64,000 nt of DNA from a virus: positions 1 through 64,000 of IMG/VR virus record IMGVR_UViG_3300037042_003896; one strand, written 5' to 3'. This document shows positions 1 through 8,771 of this stretch, piece by piece. The position numbers and the translations under genes were made by a program. The notes beneath the pieces are model-generated. The model did no database searches and was not told the DNA's origin. It saw nothing but the letters and a program-made list of their open reading frames with translations. Numbering within the stretch: the first letter of the stretch is position 1; every line of letters starts with the position of its first letter.

Positions 1-615
1 GATGTTAATACAGAAGCAAAAGCTTATTTTTTAGGATTACTTTCGGCAGATGGTAATTTAAGTAAGTCTCAAAATTCAGTTAGGATATCATTACATGAAA
101 AAGATAGAGAGATATTAGAGTGTTTTCGAAAACATCTTCAATATACTAAACCTTTAAAGTTTATAATAAAAAGTAAAGTAGATTGGAATAGAAGTAATCA
201 ATATTTATTACAAATAAGTTCAAGAATTTTTAGAAAAAGTTTAGAAAAAAATGGACTTACACCAAATAAATCTTTCACGTTAGCTTATCCTATAACAATT
301 CCTTTACAATATTCACACGATTATATACGTGGATATTTTGATGGAGATGGATGTATATCAGTAAGAAAAAACAATATTGCTGAAGTTTCAATAGCAGGAA
401 GCGAAATGTTTTGTAATAGTTTAATTCCTATATTACAAGAATTTAAAATTTCTGTACGAGTATGTAAACATTCTACTGCGAATTGTTTTTATGCAAGAAT
501 AAAGGGAGGATTAAACGTTGAAAAATTCTATAAGTTTTTATATGAAAATTCTAACATTTATTTACTTCGTAAAAAAAATATATTTGATAAATGGATAACT
601 GAAAGAAAAACTTAA
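1..615 (+). CDS. LAGLIDADG homing endonuclease, 5' end cut by window edge
   Basis: The reading frame is open from base 1 to the stop at 613-615, so the start lies outside the window. Two dodecapeptide-type motifs are visible: FLGLLSADGNL near the left edge and YIRGYFDGDGCI about 100 residues later. These are the paired metal-binding helices of a single-chain LAGLIDADG endonuclease, a family that cuts long asymmetric sites and spreads its own gene. Only six bases separate its stop from the primase start, which leaves no room for an intron 3' end here. It is therefore probably free-standing or a late insertion upstream of the primase. An ATG at 406 exists but would lose both motifs, so it is not the true start. 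Confidence 0.9.
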   Translation, partial: DVNTEAKAYFLGLLSADGNLSKSQNSVRISLHEKDREILECFRKHLQYTKPLKFIIKSKVDWNRSNQYLLQISSRIFRKSLEKNGLTPNKSFTLAYPITIPLQYSHDYIRGYFDGDGCISVRKNNIAEVSIAGSEMFCNSLIPILQEFKISVRVCKHSTANCFYARIKGGLNVEKFYKFLYENSNIYLLRKKNIFDKWITERKT

Positions 616-621
616 AATAAA

Positions 622-1626
622 ATGATAACAGGAGAAAAAAGAGTTAAACTTACACCACAATCTGTTCTTCAAAGAATCAGTGAATATGATATATTCAGAT
701 TTTATATGAAAGATTGTGATTGGAAAATAAATAATGCAACATATTCTCCATTTCGTGATGAAAATAATCCATCCTTTATGATAGGAAATAGAAGCGGTAA
801 TTTATCTTTCATAGATTTTGCTGACACTTCTAAAAGAGGAGATTGTTTCACATTTGTTAAACTTTTGTTTGATCTATCATCAATGGACGAAGTATTAAAA
901 CTCATTGATAGAGATTTTGGATTAGGGATAACACCAGGCACTAATACTAATGAATATAAAAAGATTATTGCCGAATATAAACAACCTGAAGAAGCAGGTA
1001 AAAGATATTCTGTTATCCAAGTCATAACAAGAAAGTTTACAAATGAAGAACTTGCTTATTGGAATGAATATTACCAAGATATTCAAGATCTTCGAGACAA
1101 TAATGTCTATTCAATTTTTAAACTTTATTTCAATAAACAATTATTTCCTTTAAAGGATACAGATCTTAGATTTGGTTATCTATATGATGGTCATTGGAAG
1201 ATATATCGTCCTTTCCTTGAAAAGAAAAGTAAGTGGGTTCCTAATAATGTTCCTATTACAGCAATGGATGGTAAAGATAATATTGTTAATTGTGGTACAG
1301 CATTTATTAATAAAAGCAAAAAGGATTATATGGTAATGAAGAAAATATTTCCATGTTCCTGTGCTGTACAAAATGAAGGAGTGGCATGTTTCTCTCACGA
1401 GAATATTGAATATCTTAAAGCAAATTCTGATCGTCAGATATTATCATTTGATTCTGATATAACAGGAGTTGCTAACTCTCAACAAATCACAAAACTTTTT
1501 GAATTTGATTATTGTAATGTCCCAAGAAAATATCTTTCCGAGGATATCAAAGATTGGGCAGACCTTGCAAGAATTCATGGAATGAAAGTAATAGAAGATT
1601 ATTTAAAACAAAAACAAATATTATGA
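622..1626 (+). CDS. DNA primase, DnaG/TOPRIM type
   Basis: This 334-residue protein has the order of a phage primase. Near residue 40 is an SPFRDENNPSF segment, equivalent to the start of the CHC2 zinc-binding domain but lacking the usual Cys/His set. Around residue 275 is LSFDSDITG, the DxD-type metal motif of a TOPRIM catalytic fold. The first TOPRIM acidic position appears replaced: INKSKKD stands where the glutamate motif is expected, as I recall for some phage primases. It would make RNA primers for phage replication in the cytoplasm. Its TGA overlaps the next ATG (ATGA), suggesting translational coupling. The start ATGATAACAGG resembles that of the nuclease gene at 12077. No helicase domain is present in this chain. 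Confidence 0.85.
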   Translation: MITGEKRVKLTPQSVLQRISEYDIFRFYMKDCDWKINNATYSPFRDENNPSFMIGNRSGNLSFIDFADTSKRGDCFTFVKLLFDLSSMDEVLKLIDRDFGLGITPGTNTNEYKKIIAEYKQPEEAGKRYSVIQVITRKFTNEELAYWNEYYQDIQDLRDNNVYSIFKLYFNKQLFPLKDTDLRFGYLYDGHWKIYRPFLEKKSKWVPNNVPITAMDGKDNIVNCGTAFINKSKKDYMVMKKIFPCSCAVQNEGVACFSHENIEYLKANSDRQILSFDSDITGVANSQQITKLFEFDYCNVPRKYLSEDIKDWADLARIHGMKVIEDYLKQKQIL

Positions 1627-1871
1627 AAATACATACATTAGTTATGACCATACGAGATGTGGAATTGAAGGTAGAATATGATTATCTTCCTGCTATTCCT
1701 GCTGTAGAATATTTTGATAATGGTGATCCTGGACATCCTGGAACATCAGAAGATGTAGGGATATATTCTGTAAAATTACAAGGAATTGAAATTGTACAAC
1801 TTATCAAATCAGAAATATTTGAAGAAATAGAAAAAGAATGTGTAATATTTAACAATGATAAAAATGGATGA
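1623..1871 (+). CDS. small acidic hypothetical protein
   Basis: An 82-residue protein starting at the ATG that overlaps the primase stop. An in-frame upstream start at 1554 would lie deep inside the primase gene and is not credible. The sequence has an N-terminal strand-like part (MKIHTLVMTIRDVELKVEYDY), then a proline- and glycine-rich stretch (DNGDPGHPGTSEDVG), and ends in a helical acidic segment (EIFEEIEKE). No family is recognised. The tight overlap with primase on one side and the next small gene on the other suggests an early replication-region accessory protein. Confidence 0.65.
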   Translation: MKIHTLVMTIRDVELKVEYDYLPAIPAVEYFDNGDPGHPGTSEDVGIYSVKLQGIEIVQLIKSEIFEEIEKECVIFNNDKNG

Positions 1872-2055
1872 TGTGATATTTAAAAAAGGAGATGATGTTT
1901 CTGTAGCTATGGGAGGAGATCGTAAAGATGCAGTTGTAATAACTGATACTGTGGGAGATAAGACTATAGTGGAAATAGAATACATTGATGTTCTTGAAAA
2001 GAAAAAAAGCACACTTATAATGAGACTTAAAAACAACTTAATTAATAAAAAATAA
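1855..2055 (+). CDS. small hypothetical protein, SH3-like beta pattern
   Basis: A 66-residue protein overlapping the previous gene by 17 bases. A second in-frame ATG at 1864 (MDDVIFKKGD) would reduce the overlap and is equally possible. The pattern of FKKGDDVSV, DAVVITD, KTIVEIEYI and STLIMRL alternates hydrophobic and polar residues in short strands, as in small KOW/SH3-like barrels. The C-terminus is basic (LKNNLINKK). Its function is unknown, and the similarity to small barrel proteins is only a pattern-level guess. Confidence 0.6.
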   Translation: MIKMDDVIFKKGDDVSVAMGGDRKDAVVITDTVGDKTIVEIEYIDVLEKKKSTLIMRLKNNLINKK

Positions 2056-2056
2056 C

Positions 2057-2857
2057 ATGAACTTATCAACTTATGCAATTTCAAAGGACGCTTTAATTGC
2101 TGTCCCAACACCTGCTGATACAAGAACTTATAAAGCTGTATCACATGAAAAATTAATGGATCTAACTCTTGAAGGAATTCATCATTCTGGATTTATTTTA
2201 GACAAAGAAACTTATTCTGCAGCTAGATATGGAAATGTTGCTAATGGTAAATACACCATAAAAAATGTAGCAGATTCTGAAATGCAAATTCAAATTGGTT
2301 GGCAAAACTCTCTTGATAAATCTATCAGTCTTAAATGGGCTATGGGTGTGCATATCTTTATTTGTTCCAATGGAGCAATTAGTGGAGATATGGGAGCATT
2401 TAAAAAGAAACATGTAGGAGAAGTACAATCTTTTACTCCTCAAGCTATTTCTGAATACATTAAAACAGCAGGAGATATCTTTCTAAGTCTGCAAACAGAA
2501 AGAGAAGCTATGAAACAAATAGCACTTACAAAACGTGTTACAGCAGAAATTATCGGTAGAATGTATATTGAGGAACAATTTATTGAATCCACACAACTAA
2601 ACATTATCAAACGAGAATTAGATCATCCTACTCATGATTATGGTGCTTCTAATAGTCTTTGGGAACTTTATCAATTTGCAACATATTCAATGAAAGACGT
2701 ACACCCTACATTGTGGATGCAAAATCACATTGATGCTCATAAGTTCTTTGTTAATGAAGCAGGATTTCTTAAAGAACTTCCTAAAACATTAATTATACCT
2801 GAATTATTTGTTCCAATGAATCAATTAGATCTTTTTGAAAACGTAGCACAATTTTAA
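2057..2857 (+). CDS. DUF932-like phage/plasmid protein
   Basis: A 266-residue protein that follows the preceding stop by one base. The central part (IGWQNSLDKSISLKWAMGVHIFICSNGAISGD) matches the typical core of DUF932/TIGR03299 proteins: a strand pair, a conserved N-S-x-D-x-S segment, then a C-x-N-G motif. A long helical segment follows (ISEYIKTAGDIFLSLQTEREAMKQIALTK), then a W-E-L-Y-Q-F-A-T-Y segment. DUF932 proteins are common in phages and plasmids and lack an assigned activity; a role in DNA metabolism is often suspected. Its position between primase and glycosylase-like genes agrees with that. The family call is from memory of the pattern. Confidence 0.65.
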   Translation: MNLSTYAISKDALIAVPTPADTRTYKAVSHEKLMDLTLEGIHHSGFILDKETYSAARYGNVANGKYTIKNVADSEMQIQIGWQNSLDKSISLKWAMGVHIFICSNGAISGDMGAFKKKHVGEVQSFTPQAISEYIKTAGDIFLSLQTEREAMKQIALTKRVTAEIIGRMYIEEQFIESTQLNIIKRELDHPTHDYGASNSLWELYQFATYSMKDVHPTLWMQNHIDAHKFFVNEAGFLKELPKTLIIPELFVPMNQLDLFENVAQF

Positions 2858-2858
2858 T

Positions 2859-3569
2859 ATGAATTGGGAAAACTTTAAAGAATTCTTTCATGAAAGTTGG
2901 CATTCTAAAGTGAGACCCTTTATAGAAAGTTCTGAATGCGATGAAATTTATGCATTTTTAAAGAAGGAGTCAAAGAGGGGCAAATCTATAGCCCCTCTTT
3001 CTTCTAACGTCTATAGATGTTTCCTTGAGACACCATATGATGAATTGAAAGTTGTGTTAATGGGCACATCCCCATACCACACTTTTAAAGGAGGAATGCC
3101 TATAGCAGATGGACTTTTTATGGGGTGCAGTATTACAGAACAATTACAACCTTCATTAGAACAATTTTATGGTGGTATTGAAAGAGATGCTTACGATGGA
3201 CTTAGTTTAAGTATGATTAAAGATCCAGATGTAAGTTATTTAGCTCACCAGGGAGTGTTATTATTGAATGCTGCTCTCACTACAGAAATTAATAAAGCAG
3301 GATCTCATTTAACATTATGGGAACCATTTATTAAATATCTATTCGAACATGTTTTTGATATAACAGGAGTTCCTGTTGTATTTTTAGGAAAAGAAGTTGC
3401 TAAATATCAAAAATATGTTACACCCTTCACTTGGAGTTTTGCAATAAGTCATCCAAGTAGTGCTTCCTATAAGAATTCAGAATGGGACTCTGAAGGAACA
3501 TTTACAGCAATAAACAAAATACTAAACGATAATAATAATTTTGAAATTAACTGGTTAAAAACTGAATAA
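2859..3569 (+). CDS. ung: uracil-DNA glycosylase family protein with altered catalytic motif
   Basis: The 236-residue chain keeps most family 1 landmarks. GTSPYH stands where motif A (GQDPYHG) is expected, followed by ADGLFMGCS. Next comes HQGVLLLNAALTT, the LLLN uracil-binding block with its Asn, then VVFLGKEVAKY and finally SHPSSAS, equivalent to the leucine-loop HPSPLS block with the catalytic His. The water-activating Asp of motif A is replaced by Ser, and the Gly after PYH by Thr. Family members remove uracil from DNA; a protein without the Asp may be weak, bind uracil without cutting, or be a host-UDG decoy. It lies in a tight rightward operon. Length is near that of bacterial Ung. Confidence 0.75.
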   Translation: MNWENFKEFFHESWHSKVRPFIESSECDEIYAFLKKESKRGKSIAPLSSNVYRCFLETPYDELKVVLMGTSPYHTFKGGMPIADGLFMGCSITEQLQPSLEQFYGGIERDAYDGLSLSMIKDPDVSYLAHQGVLLLNAALTTEINKAGSHLTLWEPFIKYLFEHVFDITGVPVVFLGKEVAKYQKYVTPFTWSFAISHPSSASYKNSEWDSEGTFTAINKILNDNNNFEINWLKTE

Positions 3570-3571
3570 TT

Positions 3572-3889
3572 ATGGAAATACACATAAAAGATTTACAAGT
3601 AGGAGATGAAGTATTAGTTCCTAGTAATGGAAACTTTATCTATGCACGAATTCTTAGAGAACCTCAAATAGCTAAAACAAATGATTGGCAAGGAAATCCT
3701 CGTTATAAAGCTATAAAAGGAAGTACACGAAGAGAAAAAAAAACATTTTCAAGAACGTGTGGCGCCAACAATGCAATTCACACATGGAAAAAAGATGTAT
3801 ATATTGTTACACCAGATGATCATAATATAGATAAATATTTTGATCTTAATTATAAATCAGTTTGGTTAGTGAAAGGAGAACCTAGATAA
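3572..3889 (+). CDS. hypothetical protein
   Basis: A 105-residue protein. It begins with a strand-rich segment (MEIHIKDLQVGDEVLVPSNGNFIYARILREP), as in small barrel domains where VGDEV and a following strand are common. A basic stretch follows (KGSTRREKKTFSR), then KDVYIVTPDDHN. No catalytic motif is visible. Its TAA overlaps the ATG of the next gene (TAATG), so the two are probably translated together. Function unknown; the basic middle would suit nucleic-acid contact, but that is inference only. Confidence 0.7.
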   Translation: MEIHIKDLQVGDEVLVPSNGNFIYARILREPQIAKTNDWQGNPRYKAIKGSTRREKKTFSRTCGANNAIHTWKKDVYIVTPDDHNIDKYFDLNYKSVWLVKGEPR

Positions 3890-4221
3890 TGGATAATGTT
3901 ATATCAGATGTTAGTGGAGAATTAAAAACAGGTGACCTAATAATACTTTCTACAGGATATTCTCTTGATATTGGGTTTTATTTAGGTAGAGGTAAAACAG
4001 GTACAATGCAATATTATAATCTTTGGGCATTACGGAATTGGTTAAACAAACATAAAAGTAACCCAGAATATAAACCAACGAAACCTTGGAAATCTTATAT
4101 TAATTCGCCTGATGCATATAGAATTGTAAAATTTCATCCTGATTGTATAGAGTCTCCAGAGTATCTCACCTTATACAATGAAGCAATCGAAGCACTTAAA
4201 CTCTTAAAATTAAAATCATGA
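3889..4221 (+). CDS. hypothetical protein
   Basis: A 110-residue protein with an N-terminal beta-like section (ELKTGDLIILSTGYSLDIGFYLGRGKTGTMQYYNL). A Trp-rich middle follows (LWALRNWLNKHKSNPEYKPTKPWKSYI), then an acidic helical end. It overlaps both neighbours by a few bases, and its TGA sits in the ATGA that starts the rIIA-like gene. Like the preceding gene it begins with a TGD-type loop between strands, so the two may be distant relatives. No family is recognised. Confidence 0.7.
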   Translation: MDNVISDVSGELKTGDLIILSTGYSLDIGFYLGRGKTGTMQYYNLWALRNWLNKHKSNPEYKPTKPWKSYINSPDAYRIVKFHPDCIESPEYLTLYNEAIEALKLLKLKS

Positions 4222-4580
4222 TCTTAGAAAAACAGAAAGAAGCACAAATTCTTACAGAAGGAAATTCTACCGAATCAATTGGCATGTCATTAGACTTAGA
4301 TTCTGCACAAATTTTAATGCAGATGTTAAGTAAGAATCTTTATTCTGATGCTATAGGCTCTACCGTTCGAGAACTTGCAAGTAATGCACTTGATAGTCAC
4401 AGGAGAGCAAATATAGACAAACCAATAATTGTTTCCTTTAAAATTACTAAAGATAATAATTATGAATTTACAGTTGAAGATTTTGGAGCAGGATTAGACC
4501 ATAATGATGTTGTGGGGATTATTAGTAAATATGGAAAATCTACTAAACGAAATAGTACCACAGAATTAGGAATGATGGGT
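4218..4580 (+). CDS. rIIA: rIIA-like GHKL ATPase, exon 1
   Basis: The first 121 codons of an rIIA-like protein. It shows the GHKL (HSP90/MutL type) ATP-binding signature: RELASNALDSH (N box, Glu52 and Asn56) and EDFGAGLD (G1 box, Asp88-Gly90-Gly92). KYGKSTK follows, and ELGMMG runs into the ATP lid, where the coding sequence is broken by an intron. Unspliced translation stops after GQS at 4589. Joining 4580 to 5571 restores LGMMG-LGFKSPLSY, the expected glycine-rich lid. T4 rIIA is membrane-associated and, with rIIB, blocks exclusion by lambda rex and affects lysis timing; the role here is unknown. The downstream neighbour is rIIB-like, as in T4. The full spliced protein is 772 residues, close to T4 rIIA (725). 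Confidence 0.85.
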
Positions 4581-4631
4581 CAATCCTAGGCCCCCTACAA
4601 AAGTAATTTTGTATGAAAATTGCATGAATTT

Positions 4632-4662
4632 TTGGAAATCTAAATTAAATTCTGTAACTTTG
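4632..4662 (+). promoter_or_regulatory. internal Bacteroidota-type promoter for the intron endonuclease
   Basis: TTG at 4632-4634, a 20-base spacer and TAACTTTG at 4655-4662 match the Bacteroidota primary-sigma consensus. The predicted start site falls just before the ATG at 4684. This promoter would make endonuclease mRNA without transcription of the whole rIIA gene. Confidence 0.65.
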
Positions 4663-4683
4663 TGTCCTAAACATAATATTCTT

Positions 4684-5445
4684 ATGGGATACAAGTATAA
4701 AATTGATCACAATTATTTTAAAAAAATAGATAGTGAATATAAAGCCTATATTTTAGGATTTATATATGCAGATGGTTGTATATCACAACCAGTAGGAAAT
4801 AGACAATTAAATTTTAGAATAGGGGTTCAAGAAGAAGACTCTTATATATTAAACAAATTATCTATTGATGCTGCTGGTGGACAAATCAACACTGTAAAAA
4901 CACCTTCTAGTATAAGTAGAGGTTATAAACCTCAAGTTTGTGTAAATGTTAGTTCTAATATTTTAGGACAAGATTTAATAGATTTAGGATGTGGTATTAA
5001 AAAAAGTAGAAACGGAATGAATTTTCCAAATATTTCTACAGAAATGATATCTCATTTTATTAGAGGATTTATGGATGGAGATGATAGTATTATAATTAAA
5101 CCTTTAGGGTATAAATATAAACGAAAAACTACACGTTCTATATCAAATTCTCATATTCAACAATATAAATTAAAAGTGGCTTTCTGTTCTACAGATAAAC
5201 AATTTTTAGAAAAAATTATTGAATATTTACCTATTAAAAAGTCTTATATAGCTGAAAGAATAAGAACACAAATAGTATATATTTTATGGATAGAAAATAG
5301 TCAAGATGTTCAAGACTGTTTAAACTATCTATACAAAGATGCTACTTATTTCTTAAAAAGAAAACGTGAAAAATTTGAAGAATTTAACAAGACAATCAAA
5401 AGCCAAGCCAAAGATACATCTTTGGAAGGTTTAGAGACTACCTGA
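4684..5445 (+). CDS. intron-encoded LAGLIDADG homing endonuclease
   Basis: A 253-residue protein with two dodecapeptide helices: ILGFIYADGCI near the N-terminus and FIRGFMDGDDSI in the middle. It also has typical LAGLIDADG linker features (FCSTDKQFLEKI, YFLKRKREKF). The ATG at 4684 is preferred over upstream TTG 4609 and ATG 4624 because a promoter -7 element ends at 4662, so longer forms could not be made from that transcript. It should cut intron-less rIIA alleles at the splice junction and so spread the intron; a maturase role is possible. The second motif reads DGDD rather than DGDG, an unusual but acidic-retaining change. Confidence 0.88.
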   Translation: MGYKYKIDHNYFKKIDSEYKAYILGFIYADGCISQPVGNRQLNFRIGVQEEDSYILNKLSIDAAGGQINTVKTPSSISRGYKPQVCVNVSSNILGQDLIDLGCGIKKSRNGMNFPNISTEMISHFIRGFMDGDDSIIIKPLGYKYKRKTTRSISNSHIQQYKLKVAFCSTDKQFLEKIIEYLPIKKSYIAERIRTQIVYILWIENSQDVQDCLNYLYKDATYFLKRKREKFEEFNKTIKSQAKDTSLEGLETT

Positions 5446-5570
5446 GCAATATAGTTTGCTTAATAACAGGAAGTAGTATGGGTTAGTAACCATATGAAAA
5501 AGCGTGTAACCTCCTTATGGGAGGATGATATAGTCCGACACTCTAAGAAATTAGAGATTAACAGAATCCG

Positions 5571-7526
5571 CTAGGATTTAAATCCCCTCTTTCATATTGT
5601 TCAGCATTCTATTTTGTTGCTCGAAAGGGTAATGTAGAACGTAAGTATATGATGTATGAAGGAGAAGAAGTTAATACTATTGATCTTCTTTACGAAATGC
5701 CAACTAATGAATCTGATGGCGTAAAGGTAATTGTTCCTGTAAAATGGAGTGATAGAAACATTTTCAAAAACAAAATTAATGAGCAATTGGCATATTTTGA
5801 AAGTGTATATTTTGATGTAAATGTTGCAGGAAATGTTATGGAAAATAATTTCTCTATCCTTCGTAGTGAAAATTTCCAAATTTCAAAAATATCTACAGAT
5901 CTGAATTTACACATTTGTCTTGATAATGTCTATTATCCTCTTGATTTTAATAAATTAGGAATTGAAAGAATTAATCTTCCTTTTGGAATGAGATTTTCAC
6001 TTACCGATGGTTTATTTCCAACTCCTAATCGTGAATCAATTCGTTATACACAAGAAGCAAAAGCAATAATTCTTGATAAAATCAAGATTGTAGCAAATTA
6101 TTTTGCAAATAAATATAACGAAACAATTCATGATACAAAGGATATACATGCCGTCTTTAAATATTATAGTCATAAAGATAAACAATTGATATTTAATAAT
6201 AATACATATTCAATTAGGGAACTTTTAAACTATACTTCTATACCAATAACTTTACCTAAACTTATTGGTGTAGACTTATTAGACCTTTATAAACTCTATA
6301 AGACTAAATCATGTTTAACGAATGAATATTCTGTTAAATATACTTTATCATATGGACGAATGAAAGAATTTAAACATTCTCGTGAGGTTAGTCTTATATA
6401 TGATAAAGGACAAGCATTTGTATTTAATGATAGAATAGGTAGTGTTAAAAAAGAATATTTAAAAACTATTCTTCAACATAGTATTTATTATTATTTTATT
6501 AAACATGTAACATCTTACACTTTATATTCTAAACTACCTTTAATTCAAAGTGATGATTGTTATTATTCAATATTAAATCTGGCAAATCATCCTAAAAGTG
6601 AATGGAGACAAAGAATTAAAGAATTCCAATATGTACAATCTTTGATTGTTGGAGATTATATAGATCTTGATGCAATGGATATTCCTAAAAATTGGTTAGA
6701 TGCTAGAAAAGTTAAAGCTGTAACTGTTGGTGGAAATGTTGGAAGAGCACCTAAACTTCAAGGAGAAATTATTGGTAAGGAAGCTTCTCGATTAGAAAGA
6801 TATGTTGATGGTAAAACTTGTAAATTTGTTCCAACCACTTATAAATTGGAAAAATTAATAACTCAACCACAACTTATGATCTATGCATCTCATGCAGAAA
6901 ATGATAAATTAGACAAACTTTATAATTTATCACATGTACAGAAATTAAAACTTGTTACATTTTCTGATAGAGAAATTACAGCATTATCTAAAGCAACTAT
7001 TCATAATTTAATGCCAATAACTACATTCATGAAAGGAGAAAATAAACCATTTAAAAGGTTAGTAACTGCATATCTTATTAGTATACTTGGTAAGACCTAT
7101 CGTAACACCTTTAATAAAACTAATAGGATTAAAGAAATATCTGAAGAACTTGGAGCAAAACTTGAAACATTAACAAACTATTATAATAAAAATTTTAGAA
7201 ATGTTAATGATAATGAGATATATGAAGCAATGTTAGAAATAGCAAAAGAAAACAATCTTTATGATATGACTATATATTCTACTTATGTCGAAGTGAAAAG
7301 GGTATTAGATAAATTAGAGTTTATTGAACCAATAGCACAGAATTTAAATAGTTATACGCGCAATGATCATACTGATAAATTAATTAATGCGTTGCGTGAT
7401 CTTTTTAAATATCATAAATATAGAATTGATTCTAAGCATTACAACCTTAAATTAAATGATGAAGTTTCTTTAGAAAATGAAGAATTAACTGAAGAAACTG
7501 TTGACGAATTAATAAATAATGACTAA
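5571..7526 (+). CDS. rIIA: rIIA-like GHKL ATPase, exon 2
   Basis: 652 codons including the stop, in frame with exon 1 after removal of 4581-5570. It opens with LGFKSPLSYCSAFYFVARKG, the rest of the ATP lid, and continues as the transducer-like and C-terminal part of an rIIA protein (IERINLPFGMRFSLTDGLFPTPNRESIRYT is a recognisable conserved block). The C-terminus is acidic (NEELTEETVDELINND). No stop interrupts the exon. The ATG at 5649 is internal and would lack the lid. A terminator follows at once, before the rIIB-like gene. Recognition as rIIA rests on the GHKL motifs, the length and the rIIB-like neighbour. Confidence 0.85.
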   Translation, partial: LGFKSPLSYCSAFYFVARKGNVERKYMMYEGEEVNTIDLLYEMPTNESDGVKVIVPVKWSDRNIFKNKINEQLAYFESVYFDVNVAGNVMENNFSILRSENFQISKISTDLNLHICLDNVYYPLDFNKLGIERINLPFGMRFSLTDGLFPTPNRESIRYTQEAKAIILDKIKIVANYFANKYNETIHDTKDIHAVFKYYSHKDKQLIFNNNTYSIRELLNYTSIPITLPKLIGVDLLDLYKLYKTKSCLTNEYSVKYTLSYGRMKEFKHSREVSLIYDKGQAFVFNDRIGSVKKEYLKTILQHSIYYYFIKHVTSYTLYSKLPLIQSDDCYYSILNLANHPKSEWRQRIKEFQYVQSLIVGDYIDLDAMDIPKNWLDARKVKAVTVGGNVGRAPKLQGEIIGKEASRLERYVDGKTCKFVPTTYKLEKLITQPQLMIYASHAENDKLDKLYNLSHVQKLKLVTFSDREITALSKATIHNLMPITTFMKGENKPFKRLVTAYLISILGKTYRNTFNKTNRIKEISEELGAKLETLTNYYNKNFRNVNDNEIYEAMLEIAKENNLYDMTIYSTYVEVKRVLDKLEFIEPIAQNLNSYTRNDHTDKLINALRDLFKYHKYRIDSKHYNLKLNDEVSLENEELTEETVDELINND

Positions 7527-7532
7527 CTTTAC

Positions 7533-7565
7533 GGGAGGGGAGAAAATCTCCTCTCCCTTTATTTT
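7533..7565 (+). terminator. intrinsic terminator after rIIA-like gene
   Basis: Stem 7533-7543 (GGGAGGGGAGA) pairs with 7547-7557 (TCTCCTCTCCC), with one G-U pair and a 3-base loop. A T-rich run from 7558 follows. Confidence 0.85.
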
Positions 7566-7591
7566 AATAAACAATCAAAAACAAAAACAAC

Positions 7592-8627
7592 ATGGGTTTA
7601 TTTTCATTAAATTGGTTTAAGACCAAACAAGTAGATGAATTATCACTACTTAAAATTGAAGAACAACGGATTAAAAACGAGCTCCTTCGTAAAGAGCTAA
7701 CTCCTACATCAACAACTGCAGGAACAATTAACGTTAACTATGTAGATGATTCTGTAAAATACAAACCTTATAAGTTTGTAAAACTTGTAAATTCTGTATT
7801 GACTATTGTATTAGAAGATGGGTCCATTCTTAGCAAACCTAATGCTACAGAACTTGATTTTCTTACTGCACGAGGTGCTTCTTCAGAACATGAACTTATT
7901 AACATTATTTCTGATAAAACATCTTCAGATGTTAAAACAAAAGAAGAAAAATCAGCGAGTAAAACTCACGCAATTATTAAAGGATTTCAAATCCTATCTA
8001 AATTAGATGATTTTGAAGTTAAAGAAGGTAGCATTTATTTAAAAGGAATAAATAGAACTCTTCCTCCTTTGTTAGTTGAAAAGTTTGGACAGATTGCTTA
8101 TCAATATCTTAATGGAAATCCAGAACTTGCTAAATGGGGAAAAGATTTGCAACAAGATGAAGAATATATTGGTTTGAAAAGATTCTTTATGTGGTGTTGC
8201 TTGAATCCTCGTGCAGAAGTTGCAGATAAACTTTATGATTTCCTTGATAGGAATGAAATGAAGATTACCAAACAGGGATTTTTCATTGCGTTAAGGAATG
8301 TTGTAACAACAGATAGTTCTGATCCAGAACTTGTAGATGCTATTACTAATGCCTATAATAAAATTAAGGCTGTATGGAAGAAAAAACCTTCAGAATTTTG
8401 GTTAATTGAAAATGAAGGAGAATATTTCATTGAGAAAAATCAACAAGGACACCATTCTGGTAATATTATAGGTAATCTTCAAGATCTTTATTTAGATCTT
8501 CCTAATATGAAAGGAAATAAATATACTGATGATTGGACTCATACATTTGATATTCGAATTGGTCAGGTAGTTAGTATGCCTATGAAGGATTGTAATTGGA
8601 GCACACAAGATTGCGCTGCTGCTGGGT
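7592..8627 (+). CDS. rIIB: rIIB-like protein, exon 1
   Basis: 345 codons plus one base. The C-terminal half reads like T4 rIIB: LYDFLDRNEMKITKQGFFIALRNVV, then FDIRIGQVVSMPMKDCNWSTQDCAAAG, a conserved cysteine-containing block. Unspliced translation ends two codons after the splice site. Joining U8627 to 9804 makes a Leu codon and gives CAAAGLHFAGHTAP, which matches the expected GLH block. rIIB partners rIIA at the host membrane in T4. The N-terminus (MGLFSLNWFKTKQVDELSLLK) is helical and differs from T4. The spliced protein is 471 residues, longer than T4 rIIB (312), through an extra N-terminal region. Confidence 0.82.
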
Positions 8628-8725
8628 TAGTAATGTAGCCCCCTCACACAGTAATGTGTGAATGAAAATTGAGCAAAAACGGTGAAACCCTTTTGTTAAA
8701 TAATTGTTAAATTATTTAAACATTG

Positions 8726-8756
8726 TTGTAAGTATGGTTATATTTGTTTATCTTTG
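8726..8756 (+). promoter_or_regulatory. internal Bacteroidota-type promoter for the second intron endonuclease
   Basis: TTG 8726-8728, 20-base spacer, TATCTTTG 8749-8756. The ATG of the endonuclease lies 16 bases further on. Same arrangement as in the rIIA intron. Confidence 0.65.
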
Positions 8757-8771
8757 TATAAAATTAAGATT

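Larger units (their letters stand above)
4581..5570 (+). ncRNA. group I self-splicing intron in the rIIA-like gene
   Basis: The 5' splice site follows U4580, and exon bases GGGU (4577-4580) pair with GCCC (4590-4593) to form P1 with the required U-G wobble. A P2 hairpin follows (4596-4613, 7-bp stem, GTAA loop). P7 is visible as GACTA (5436-5440) with TAGTC (5531-5535). The second strand sits in GATATAGTCC (5527-5536), a hallmark of group I cores. The terminal omega-G is 5570, and splicing there restores the frame exactly. A LAGLIDADG gene occupies the peripheral region, and its last codons overlap the first P7 strand. Subgroup not determined. Confidence 0.88.

Noticed and set aside
4609-4683. 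TTG-initiated N-terminal extension of the rIIA intron endonuclease
   Set aside because: It spans the P2 hairpin and the internal promoter, so ATG 4684 is better supported.
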